From the NCBI GenBank assembly GCA_030594725.1, contig JAUVEQ010000090.1, forward strand, positions 1-9,094: a stretch of DNA of 9,094 nucleotides, in the 5' to 3' direction. How positions within the stretch are numbered: the stretch's first letter is position 1; each line of letters starts with the position of its first letter. The stretch is from Methanobacteriota archaeon (GTDB lineage: Archaea > Thermoplasmatota > DTKX01 > GCA-020343715). The translations under genes and the position numbers were made by a program. Positions 1 through 5,925 of this stretch are shown here, piece by piece. A model generated the notes under the pieces. It was not told where the DNA came from, searched no databases, and saw only the letters and a list, made by a program, of their open reading frames with translations.

Positions 1-248
1 GGGGCACGGATGGCAAGGTCCGGATCGCCCTGGACGCTTGCGACGTGTGCTACAGCGCGAAGAAGGGCTACCGCCAGGCAGGGACCAACATGAAGTGCAA
101 CAACTGCGGCAATGAGTACGCCACCGACGGGATAGGAACCGAGAACATCCAGGGCGGTTGTTGGCCCAGCTACGTCCCCATGAAGGAGGAGGCGGGCAAG
201 ATCCTGGTGGCCACTAAGGACCTGAGGGACAAGAATTACATGTTCTAG
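1..248 (+). CDS. DUF2318-type cysteine-rich protein, C-terminal part
   Basis: The reading frame is open from the left edge (first whole codon at 3) and ends at the TAG at 246-248; the true start lies outside the window. The visible 81 residues carry DACDVC, then a KKGYRQAG stretch, then CNNCG, then IGTENIQGGCWPSYVP. This spacing of two CxxC-type pairs and a GGCWP motif is the signature I know from DUF2318 proteins, which are membrane-associated and predicted to bind iron-sulfur or metal. Family members are often found with iron transport or redox genes; the exact reaction is not known. It is not obviously co-transcribed with anything in the window, because the next gene is on the other strand. 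The final residues (KDLRDKNYMF) are charged and look like a normal C-terminus. Family call fairly sure; function open. Confidence 0.8.
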   Translation, partial: GTDGKVRIALDACDVCYSAKKGYRQAGTNMKCNNCGNEYATDGIGTENIQGGCWPSYVPMKEEAGKILVATKDLRDKNYMF

Positions 249-308
249 TGGTCAATAGGACAATAGGCGATCGAGGACCAGGCGGAGGGGAACCGTTGGC
301 TGAGGGGC

Positions 309-707
309 CTACGCCCCCTGGGTCAATCCAGGCGCGTCGTCCGGGATGTCCCGGGGGAACTCGAGGATCAGCTCCTCGATCCTCACGTTCCACTCCTCCT
401 TGAACTGTTTGAGCCGGACCCGGACCTCCTCCGGGTCCTCGGCATAGTACAGATAGTAGTAACCACCCTCCTTCCGGTTCCTCTGCTTCTTGTAGGCCAG
501 CTTGCTCGATTGGAGCGACCTCAGGAACCTGTAGGCGGAATTGGATGACCTCCCCAATCTCTCCCCAACGTCGTTGGCCGTGAGGCCACCCTCTTTGAGG
601 AGCATCCTGTACACCTGGACCTCGCAGGGCGTCAGGTTGTAAACGCACTGCAGCAGGTCCTCGCAGTGCTCAAGGTGGGCCATTATCGATATGGGGGTCT
701 TAGCCAT
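309..707 (-). CDS. HTH transcriptional regulator (COG4738/TrmB-like winged helix)
   Basis: A 132-residue protein. Residues about 25-72 form a winged helix-turn-helix: LTPCEVQVYRMLLKEGG, then LTANDVGERLGRS as helix-turn, then NSAYRFLRSLQSSKL as recognition helix. A basic wing follows (YKKQRNRKEGGYYYLYYA). Residues about 88-115 (EDPEEVRVRLKQFKEEWNVRIEEL) look like a dimerising helix. This is the layout of small archaeal predicted regulators of the COG4738/TrmB type. Cysteines at 15, 21 and 28 in the N-terminal arm could sense redox or sulfur state; that is inference. The start at 707 is chosen because a TATA-like element lies about 30 bp upstream and there is no Shine-Dalgarno, which fits a leaderless mRNA. 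It is divergent from the sulfur operon at 1060, so it is the likely regulator of that operon and of itself. Confidence 0.8.
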   Translation of the reverse strand: MAKTPISIMAHLEHCEDLLQCVYNLTPCEVQVYRMLLKEGGLTANDVGERLGRSSNSAYRFLRSLQSSKLAYKKQRNRKEGGYYYLYYAEDPEEVRVRLKQFKEEWNVRIEELILEFPRDIPDDAPGLTQGA

Positions 708-717
708 TCGTGGGGAA

Positions 718-733
718 TAAGATACCTATCTTA
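718..733. promoter_or_regulatory. Palindromic operator candidate at the HTH gene promoter
   Basis: TAAGATA-CC-TATCTTA is a perfect inverted repeat with 7-bp arms and a 2-bp centre. It lies between the TATA-like element (about 733-741) and the start codon at 707 of the leftward HTH gene, so a bound dimer would block initiation. This suggests negative autoregulation by the HTH protein; binding is inferred from position and symmetry only. Confidence 0.55.
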
Positions 734-742
734 CTTATACAT
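733..742 (-). promoter_or_regulatory. TATA box for the leftward HTH gene
   Basis: On the minus strand the sequence reads TGTATAAGTAA. Its centre is about 30 bp upstream of the ATG at 707, placing the transcription start within a few bases of the start codon. With no Shine-Dalgarno before the ATG, this predicts a leaderless or near-leaderless transcript, common in archaea. Confidence 0.5.
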
Positions 743-753
743 AGCGCCAGGCT

Positions 754-815
754 GGGTTTTTCACGCAATTTGAAAAACCGTAACATATATGTTGTAGCGT
801 GTAGTTACGGTTTTT
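754..815. repeat. Overlapping inverted repeats in the divergent spacer
   Basis: Three related arms occur in a row. GGTTTTTCA (755-763) pairs perfectly with TGAAAAACC (771-779) across 7 bp. The second arm extends as AAAAACCGTAAC (773-784) and pairs perfectly, over 12 bp, with GTTACGGTTTTT (804-815) across 19 bp. The centres of the two 12-bp arms are 31 bp apart, about three helical turns. A 10-bp palindrome ACATATATGT sits at 783-792. The middle arm can pair with either neighbour, so this could be a multi-site operator, a pair of exclusive RNA stems, or a terminator-like element (it ends in six T). It lies between the regulator and the sulfur operon. Confidence 0.6.
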
Positions 816-1059
816 TAAAAATCATGGAAAATCGTTCCGGGAAATTGGTCCAAATGTGCGCATCGGGTGGTCGAGGCGGTAAGGCGAGGTATCTCTCATT
901 TCCTATATCGCGGGCATTTTCCACTCGTGTACCATCCATGGTCCAAGACCGTTCATTGATTTTTTATGGTCCCCTCTCCGGTCGGGCGGAGCCGCCGTAC
1001 CGTCCTCTAGCGGGGGACAAGGGCCCTCGGATCGCCCGGAGGTCAAGGAGGTTTCACGC
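816..1059 (+). promoter_or_regulatory. Promoter and leader region of the sulfur operon
   Basis: No convincing gene is present in this part of the 352-bp spacer. Several AT-rich elements could be the operon's TATA box: TTTTTTAAAAATC (811-823), CTATATC (903-909) and ATTTTTTATGG (959-968); the sequence does not decide between them. The last would give a leader of roughly 70 nt. That leader would contain a small hairpin, CTCCG (976-980) with CGGAG (987-991), and GTCCCC (969-974) can pair with GGGGAC (1013-1018) around it. The Shine-Dalgarno AAGGAGGT (1045-1052) serves the ATG at 1060. Confidence 0.4.
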
Positions 1060-1362
1060 ATGAAGAAGAGGTTGTACCTGGTCCTGCACTCGCCCTTCGA
1101 GTGCACCTGTGCTGAGATGATAGAGGTATTCTCCGGGAATGCGGACGCTGGCGTCCTTCTCGTGGAGGACGGCATCTACCACGCCGTTCATCCCGGGAAC
1201 CGGGAGAATCTGAAGAAGAGGAACCTGACCGTGTACGCCCTGGACCTTTGCATGAAGGCCAGGGGCTACGGGGACTTCAAGAGCGATGATGTAGAGGTAG
1301 TCGACACCGAACGGGCGGTCGAGCTGATGATGGACGAGTACGATGGCGTGCTCAGGATGTGA
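1060..1362 (+). CDS. tusB: TusB/DsrH-like sulfur relay subunit
   Basis: A 100-residue protein preceded by a strong Shine-Dalgarno (AAGGAGGT, 7-nt spacing). The pattern LVLHSPFE (residues 7-14), then VLLVEDGIYHAV, then LTVYALDLCMKARGY, then a final acidic part ending DGVLRM matches the DsrH/TusB fold family in order and length (about 95-102 residues). In known systems TusB/DsrH forms a heterohexamer with the D/E and C/F subunits and helps carry persulfide sulfur in the cytoplasm. As I recall, DsrH has a cysteine a few residues after SPFE; here two cysteines lie at 15 and 17 (ECTC), slightly earlier, so the relay residue may have shifted. It is the first gene of the operon, with a 10-nt gap to the next gene. 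Confidence 0.82.
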   Translation: MKKRLYLVLHSPFECTCAEMIEVFSGNADAGVLLVEDGIYHAVHPGNRENLKKRNLTVYALDLCMKARGYGDFKSDDVEVVDTERAVELMMDEYDGVLRM

Positions 1363-1372
1363 GGTGACACAA

Positions 1373-1732
1373 ATGGGAAAGAACCTTACGATATTGCTTT
1401 TCTCCGGTGCCATGATGAGCATGGAGGCCAACGTGGCCGTTGCCCTGGGAGAGAAGGCCTTGGACATGGGCCATCAAGTGAACATTTTCCTGTTCGGCGA
1501 GGCGGTTACCGCCGCCCTCAAGGACCAGACCCCTAAGCGGTTCCCCAGCCTCAGCGAGGACCTGGGAAGGATGGTGGGCAAGGGGCTCAAGATCGCGGTG
1601 TGCAGCACCTGCTGCATCGGTAGGGGTATCCAGCCAGGCTACCTGATGCCAGGTGCCAAGATCGGCAGTCTCACCGAGGACTTCACCGACTTCATGGAGG
1701 AGGCCGACACCCTGTTGATGCTGGGGAGGTGA
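1373..1732 (+). CDS. tusD: TusD/DsrE-like sulfurtransferase subunit
   Basis: A 119-residue protein. The ATG at 1373 is chosen over an upstream in-frame start inside the previous gene because GAGGTG (1361-1366) sits 6 nt before it. The N-terminus (KNLTILLFSGAMMSMEANVAVALGEKALDMGHQVNIFLFGEAV) is a typical DsrE/F Rossmann-like start with a beta strand, a helix and a second strand. The loop VCSTCCIGRGI (from residue 76) places C77 where TusD/DsrE carries its sulfur-accepting cysteine, before an RG pair. C80 and C81 add two extra thiols, unlike the single cysteine in E. coli TusD. It would be the subunit that accepts sulfur from TusA and forms a complex with the products on both sides. Stop and next start are 5 nt apart, so translation is probably coupled. 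Confidence 0.82.
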   Translation: MGKNLTILLFSGAMMSMEANVAVALGEKALDMGHQVNIFLFGEAVTAALKDQTPKRFPSLSEDLGRMVGKGLKIAVCSTCCIGRGIQPGYLMPGAKIGSLTEDFTDFMEEADTLLMLGR

Positions 1733-1737
1733 ACAAG

Positions 1738-2100
1738 ATGGTCAAGAGCATGCTAACGATAGTCAAGTCCGCCCCCTACGGGAAGGAGGACGCCTTTGCA
1801 GGGCTGCGCTTCAGCCTGTCGCAGATAGCAGCCGGGATGATGGACGTGTGTGACACCATCCTCGTCGAGGATGGGGTGTACAACATCAAGCTGGGTCAGG
1901 ACACGAGGGCGGTCAGGATGCCCTCGAACCTCGATGCCACCCAGGACCTGATGGACCTGGATGGCAAGGTCTTCTGCGTGCGTGAGCACCTCGAGGAGAG
2001 GGGTATCCCCCTCGATGACATCCTGGACGAGGTCGAGATCATATCATTGTCGGAGGTGGCCGCTATCGCGGAGGCCTACGACGCGTTCGCAACCTATTGA
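1738..2100 (+). CDS. tusC: TusC/DsrF-like sulfur relay subunit
   Basis: A 120-residue protein from the ATG at 1738. A GTG at 1729 overlaps the previous stop and would add three residues, but the Shine-Dalgarno GGAGGTGA (1725-1732) fits 1738 much better. The sequence IVKSAPYGKEDAFAGLRFSL, followed by DTILVEDGVYNIKLGQ, aligns well with TusC/DsrF, including the AP-G motif and the DGV strand end. FCVREHLEERGI puts C80 where TusC has its CxxSLRERG segment. In known TusBCD/DsrEFH complexes this subunit is structural or assists the E/D subunit. The gene order here is H/B, E/D, F/C, different from the usual DsrE-F-H. It acts in the cytoplasm; no signal or membrane segment is seen. Confidence 0.82.
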   Translation: MVKSMLTIVKSAPYGKEDAFAGLRFSLSQIAAGMMDVCDTILVEDGVYNIKLGQDTRAVRMPSNLDATQDLMDLDGKVFCVREHLEERGIPLDDILDEVEIISLSEVAAIAEAYDAFATY

Positions 2101-2122
2101 GAGTGAGCAAGGAGGTAGTGGA

Positions 2123-2359
2123 ATGGACGTAACGGTGGATGAAACCCTTGACTGCAAGGGGCTCTCATGCCCTATGCCGATAGTCAAGCTGGCTAAGAAG
2201 ATGAAGAAGGAGATGAGCTCAGGACAGGTCCTAATGATGGAGGGAACGGATCCTGGCTCCAAGACCGACGTGCCCAAGTGGTGTGACCGGAACAGCCACG
2301 AATTCCTCGGTATGGAGGAAGAGGGCGGCGTGCAGATGTTCTACATCAGGAAAGGATAG
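2123..2359 (+). CDS. tusA: TusA sulfur carrier protein
   Basis: A 78-residue protein with AAGGAGGT (2109-2116) 6 nt before the ATG. It begins with a short beta strand and LDCKGLSCPMPIVKLAKKM. The CPxP motif (C16, P17, P19) at the start of helix 1 is the hallmark of TusA/SirA/YeeD; C16 is the persulfide carrier. The rest, GQVLMMEGTDPGSKTDVPKW, carries the family's GTDPGSxxDVPxW segment, so the protein is complete. C11, five residues before the active cysteine, and C54 are extra thiols. TusA passes sulfane sulfur to DsrE/TusD proteins, and YeeD, a TusA homologue, pairs with YeeE thiosulfate transporters. It sits between exactly these two partner types here, 22 nt after tusC and 19 nt before the transporter. 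Confidence 0.92.
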   Translation: MDVTVDETLDCKGLSCPMPIVKLAKKMKKEMSSGQVLMMEGTDPGSKTDVPKWCDRNSHEFLGMEEEGGVQMFYIRKG

Positions 2360-2378
2360 TCTGGGGGAAGGACAACCC

Positions 2379-3680
2379 ATGGAAGATGATGAGCCAGAGA
2401 TCAAGACAGAAGAGGCGCCACAGACGACCGAGGTCGTGGTTCCTGCAGCCACGCCCCAACCCGTCGTTGCGGCGGCGGCGCCGGAGAAGGAAGAGCCCAC
2501 CATCCTGGGAGAGCTCTACGCCACCTTCTTTGCCAAGAGCTGGGAGATGTGGATCGGGGCCTGCATCCTTGCCTTCATGAGCGTCGTGCTGTTCCTTATC
2601 GCCTCGCCCTGGGGGTCCTCCGGGGGCCTTGGCAACATAGGTGCCAATATCCTCGATTGGATGGGGATGACCTTCTCCGAGTCCGCCCCCAATGGAGTGA
2701 CCGCGATACGGGACCACAGGTACGCGATGCTGTCGGTCATGATGATCGCGGGTGCATTGGGTGCCGCGTTGATGTCGAAGGAGTTCGCCATCCGCGTTGC
2801 CCCCACTGGCGAGCTGGTCAAGGGCCTCGTCGGAGGTCTGTTGATGGGCGTCGGCGCCGTTCTCGGCCTTGGCTGCACCATCGGCGGATTCTACTCCTCG
2901 TGGCCGGCCCTTTCGGCCGCTGGCCTGGTGTTCCTGCCCGCCCTGGTGGTGGGAGTGTTCCTGGGGGTAAAATACCTCCTGTGGGAGATGGAGGAGAAGC
3001 CTGGATGGAGCATGGGCAAGTCGTACACCACCCTTGCCTGCGCTACCGAACGGACCTCGTTCCAACCCATTGCGGGGGTATTGGTGCTCCTCATCGGGGC
3101 CCTCTTCGTGTTCTGGTACGACCTAGCCACCGAGTGGGTCCTCGTCGGGTTCATCCTGGGAGGCCTGATCATCGGCTTCGTCCTCCAGCGATCGAGGTTC
3201 TGTATCGTGCGGGCCCTGCGCGAGCCATTCCTGGGCGGCGACAGCAAGCCCGCGGTGGCCATCATGGCCGGCATCCTGGTGGCAATGGTGGCCTTCGTGA
3301 CCATCAAGTACCTGGGCATGGGGTCCGAGACGGCGATGGTGTCTGCTAGCTTCTGGATACCCGCCCTGGTCGGTGGTATAATCTTCGGCTTCGGCATGCT
3401 GATCGCCGGCGGTTGCACCGTGGGCGCCACCTGGCGCGCGGGTGAGGGTCACGTCAAGTTGATGCTTGCCCTCGTAGGCATCTTCATCGCGATGCCCCTC
3501 ACGGCGGAGTACATCAAGCCCGGGTTCATGGCCGGTCTCCCCGAGAGCATGAGACAGGAGATCTTCCTGCCCCACGAGATCGGTTACACCGCCTCGGTGC
3601 TTCTGATGCTCCTTGTGCTATTTACTTGGTATTACATCGTCAAGTGGAACGAGAGAACTGGAAAACTAACTGCATTTTGA
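2379..3680 (+). CDS. YeeE/YedE (TsuA-type) sulfur-compound transporter
   Basis: A 433-residue membrane protein. Start 2379 is chosen because GGGGGAAGGA (2363-2372) precedes it; the frame extends further upstream, but that would overlap tusA. Residues 1 to about 42 are a hydrophilic, Glu/Pro/Ala-rich extension, probably cytoplasmic. From W55 on I see nine or ten hydrophobic segments in two repeated halves. Key cysteines are C166 in GLGCTIGG, C275 in RSRFCIVRALREPF and C346 in AGGCTVGATWRAGEGH. These GCTxG and RSRFC motifs match the cysteine relay through the pore described for the YeeE/TsuA thiosulfate transporter. Substrate is therefore likely thiosulfate or another sulfane-sulfur compound. 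YedE-type relatives are also linked to selenium metabolism, so selenium compounds remain an alternative. The TusA gene directly upstream mirrors the YeeD-YeeE pair. Confidence 0.85.
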   Translation: MEDDEPEIKTEEAPQTTEVVVPAATPQPVVAAAAPEKEEPTILGELYATFFAKSWEMWIGACILAFMSVVLFLIASPWGSSGGLGNIGANILDWMGMTFSESAPNGVTAIRDHRYAMLSVMMIAGALGAALMSKEFAIRVAPTGELVKGLVGGLLMGVGAVLGLGCTIGGFYSSWPALSAAGLVFLPALVVGVFLGVKYLLWEMEEKPGWSMGKSYTTLACATERTSFQPIAGVLVLLIGALFVFWYDLATEWVLVGFILGGLIIGFVLQRSRFCIVRALREPFLGGDSKPAVAIMAGILVAMVAFVTIKYLGMGSETAMVSASFWIPALVGGIIFGFGMLIAGGCTVGATWRAGEGHVKLMLALVGIFIAMPLTAEYIKPGFMAGLPESMRQEIFLPHEIGYTASVLLMLLVLFTWYYIVKWNERTGKLTAF

Positions 3681-3701
3681 AACTATAAGGAGGTAAACAT
3701 T

Positions 3702-5780
3702 ATGGAAAAAGACGGACCGATTGCGGTTCTGATAATAGTCATCTTGCTCGTGGCCACCTTCGCATTCGCGATGGCCTACGAACCTGAGGAAGGCGACGAC
3801 AACGGCGGCGGTGGAGGCACCGGCCTCACCGTCCAGGGCGCGACCCTGGCATCCGCTCAATCCGGCAAGGCCTGGTTGATCACCGCTCCCGCGGTGCATG
3901 CCAACCTGAACGATGGATTCACTGGCAACGACCCGTACATCCTAGACGTGCGTGGCGCCGACGATTACGCCAAGGGCCACGTGCCCGGAGCCCACAACAT
4001 CGCTTGGCGCGACGTGTGCACTGAGGAGAACCTGGCGGCGCTGCCCACGAACAAGCAGATCGTCGTGTACTGCTACTCCGGTCACACTGCCACCCAGGTG
4101 GTCGGTGCACTCAACGTGCTCGGATACGACGCTGTCACGATGAAGTGGGCCTTCAACGCATGGACCACCAACACCGACATGGCCGGTGGTTACTTCAAGG
4201 CCTCCGACAGCCACCAGTTCCCCATCGTGACCGGCTCGAACCCAGGTGTCTGGGCTGACGGCTCCTACGATATCTACAAGGACATAGCAGAGGGCTGTGA
4301 CGATCCTATTCCCCCCGTCGGTGGAGGCGACCTCCCCACGGGAGGCGCGGAGGATGAGGACATCCAGGGCGCAGCCGAGGCCTGGTTCGCATCGGGCAAG
4401 GCGGCAGCCGTCTCGGCCCAGTCCCTGTTCGACAGGCTCAACGACACCGACGCCTCGAACGACCCCTACGTGCTGAGCATTCGCAGTTCCACGCAGTACG
4501 AGGTCGGCCATATCCCCGGAGCCATCCGGTCCGACTGGTCCACCCTCTTCACCGAGGAGAACCTGTCGAAGCTTCCCGATGACGACACCCAGATAGTCGT
4601 CGTATGCTACACCGGTCACACCGCCAGCCAGGTCACCTCCATGCTGGGCATGAACGGCTTCAACACCACCGCCCTCAAGTGGGCCATGACCTCCTGGTCC
4701 GACGACACCACGGTGGCACCCGGCCGCTACAACCGCGGCACGGACGCCCACAACTTCGAGGTCTTCGTGGGCAGCGAACCTGGTGACATGGAAGGCGCAG
4801 AGATCGCGGGCCCCACCGACGAGGAGATAATCTTCGACGCTGCCTACACCTACCTGTCCAACGGTCCCCGCTACTTCAAGGCCGTGGACCTGGAGACCCT
4901 GCTGGGCGACGCCGATCCGGACAACGACCCATTCGTGCTGAGCATCCGGGGGGCCACTGACTACGAGACGGCCCACATCCCCGGTGCGGTGAGGATGGAT
5001 TGGAGAACGCTGTTCGCCATGGAGAACCTGGTCCTGCTACCCGCCGACGACACCATGATCGTCGTGGTCTGCTACACCGGTCAGACCGCCAGTCACGTGA
5101 CGCCCCTGCTCAACATGCTGGGATACAACGCCAGCACGTTGCTCCACGGCATGTGCTCGTGGACCCCCGCGGCGGTCAAGTGCTTCAACGCCACCACCGC
5201 CCAGCAGAACTACCCGGTGGTCTCGGGCGGCGAGCCGGGAACGCCCGCCGACGGAGAGACCCGTGACAACGGCTGCGGAGGCGACACCCCCGTGGACGGC
5301 GGCGAGTGGACCGGAAGCTCCGAGGAGTGGGAGATCATCCGACACGCCTGCGATGCGTACATCAGCTCGATACCGACGATGTACACCACCAACACGGCGC
5401 TTCACAGCAACCTGTACGATGGCTGGACGGCCAACGACCCGTTCGTGCTGAGCGTGCGCGGCGCCGACCACTACTTGGCGGGCCACGTCCCGACCGCGGT
5501 GAACATCGGCGTTACCGTGCTTCTCGAACCCGAGAACCTGGCATTGCTGCCCACCGACAAGCAGATCGTGGTGTACTGCTACACCGGCCACTCGGCCGCC
5601 AACACCAACGCCGTCCTCGGCGTCCTGGGCTACGACTCCTTGACGCTGAAGTTCGGTATGTGCTCCTGGTCGTCCAACAGCACTGTGAACGCTGGCAAGT
5701 GCTTCTCCGGCGGCGCCAACTATCCCATCTCCACGGGTACCGACCCGGGCGACTGGGATAGCGCCGCTCCGGCGGAGTAG
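3702..5780 (+). CDS. Membrane-anchored protein with four rhodanese domains
   Basis: A 692-residue protein with AAGGAGGT (3687-3694) 7 nt before the ATG. Residues 7-26 (IAVLIIVILLVATFAFAMAY) form a signal anchor or signal peptide with no lipobox cysteine; an acidic, glycine-rich linker follows, so the rest should lie outside the membrane. Four rhodanese-like repeats lie at about 46-187, 217-360, 370-513 and 537-684, each with NDP, then V-R..Y..(G/A)H(I/V)P, then the active-site loop: CYSGHTA (C124), CYTGHTA (C302), CYTGQTA (C457), CYTGHSA (C626). All four catalytic cysteines are kept; the loop lacks the arginine of classical CRxGxR thiosulfate sulfurtransferases. Each repeat ends in a G-x-x-PG motif and a Gly/Pro/acidic linker. 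Domains 3 and 4 have extra cysteine pairs (C485/C494, C654/C667). As last gene of the operon it probably binds or shuttles sulfane sulfur outside, near the transporter. Substrate unknown. Confidence 0.88.
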   Translation: MEKDGPIAVLIIVILLVATFAFAMAYEPEEGDDNGGGGGTGLTVQGATLASAQSGKAWLITAPAVHANLNDGFTGNDPYILDVRGADDYAKGHVPGAHNIAWRDVCTEENLAALPTNKQIVVYCYSGHTATQVVGALNVLGYDAVTMKWAFNAWTTNTDMAGGYFKASDSHQFPIVTGSNPGVWADGSYDIYKDIAEGCDDPIPPVGGGDLPTGGAEDEDIQGAAEAWFASGKAAAVSAQSLFDRLNDTDASNDPYVLSIRSSTQYEVGHIPGAIRSDWSTLFTEENLSKLPDDDTQIVVVCYTGHTASQVTSMLGMNGFNTTALKWAMTSWSDDTTVAPGRYNRGTDAHNFEVFVGSEPGDMEGAEIAGPTDEEIIFDAAYTYLSNGPRYFKAVDLETLLGDADPDNDPFVLSIRGATDYETAHIPGAVRMDWRTLFAMENLVLLPADDTMIVVVCYTGQTASHVTPLLNMLGYNASTLLHGMCSWTPAAVKCFNATTAQQNYPVVSGGEPGTPADGETRDNGCGGDTPVDGGEWTGSSEEWEIIRHACDAYISSIPTMYTTNTALHSNLYDGWTANDPFVLSVRGADHYLAGHVPTAVNIGVTVLLEPENLALLPTDKQIVVYCYTGHSAANTNAVLGVLGYDSLTLKFGMCSWSSNSTVNAGKCFSGGANYPISTGTDPGDWDSAAPAE

Positions 5781-5812
5781 ACGAACGCGAAAGGGAAAGA
5801 AATCGCTCACTT

Positions 5813-5863
5813 GGTCATGCTGACCACCCAGCATGGCCTCCCTACCTTCCCGGGTCTTCCGGG
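5813..5863 (+). repeat. Two hairpins after the rhodanese gene
   Basis: GGTCATGCTG (5813-5822) pairs with CAGCATGGCC (5829-5838) over 10 bp with one G-U wobble and a 6-nt loop. CCCGG (5849-5853) then pairs with CCGGG (5859-5863) over a 5-nt loop. The wobble pair is only compatible with plus-strand RNA. These may be 3'-UTR structures protecting the operon mRNA or part of its termination region. Confidence 0.5.
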
Positions 5864-5919
5864 CCGGGTCCCCCCAGGGGGACCTTGGTCCGGGGACCCG
5901 GGATCCACTTTTTATTCTT
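5864..5919 (+). terminator. Operon terminator: GC hairpin plus T-tract
   Basis: CCGGGTCCCC (5864-5873) pairs perfectly with GGGGACCCGG (5892-5901). A competing inner stem, GTCCCCC (5868-5874) with GGGGGAC (5877-5883), is also perfect. After the stem comes CACTTTTTATTCTTA (5905-5919), a T-rich tract of the kind at which archaeal RNA polymerase stops. No T-tract follows in the leftward direction, so it serves the sulfur operon rather than the convergent gene. Confidence 0.6.
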
Positions 5920-5925
5920 ACGGCG

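Noticed and set aside
710..1063. A 117-codon rightward open frame in the divergent spacer
   Set aside because: It has no ribosome site, covers the inverted repeats and candidate promoters, overlaps the tusB start, and its product has no recognisable fold or family.
1729..1737. GTG start for tusC overlapping the tusD stop
   Set aside because: The Shine-Dalgarno GGAGGTGA overlaps this GTG and is correctly spaced only for the ATG at 1738.
1060..2100. Dissimilatory sulfite reductase (dsr) locus
   Set aside because: Only the DsrEFH-like trio is present; no dsrAB, dsrC or dsrMKJOP genes are seen, so sulfur oxidation or sulfite reduction cannot be claimed.
3942..4976. Long leftward open frame opposite the rhodanese gene
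   Set aside because: It is antisense to well-supported repeats; GC-rich third positions create open frames on the opposite strand. No ribosome site or family pattern.
3702..5780. Repeats in the rhodanese gene as a CRISPR or satellite-like array
   Set aside because: Similarity is at protein level over units of about 155-178 codons; there are no short identical repeats with spacers.
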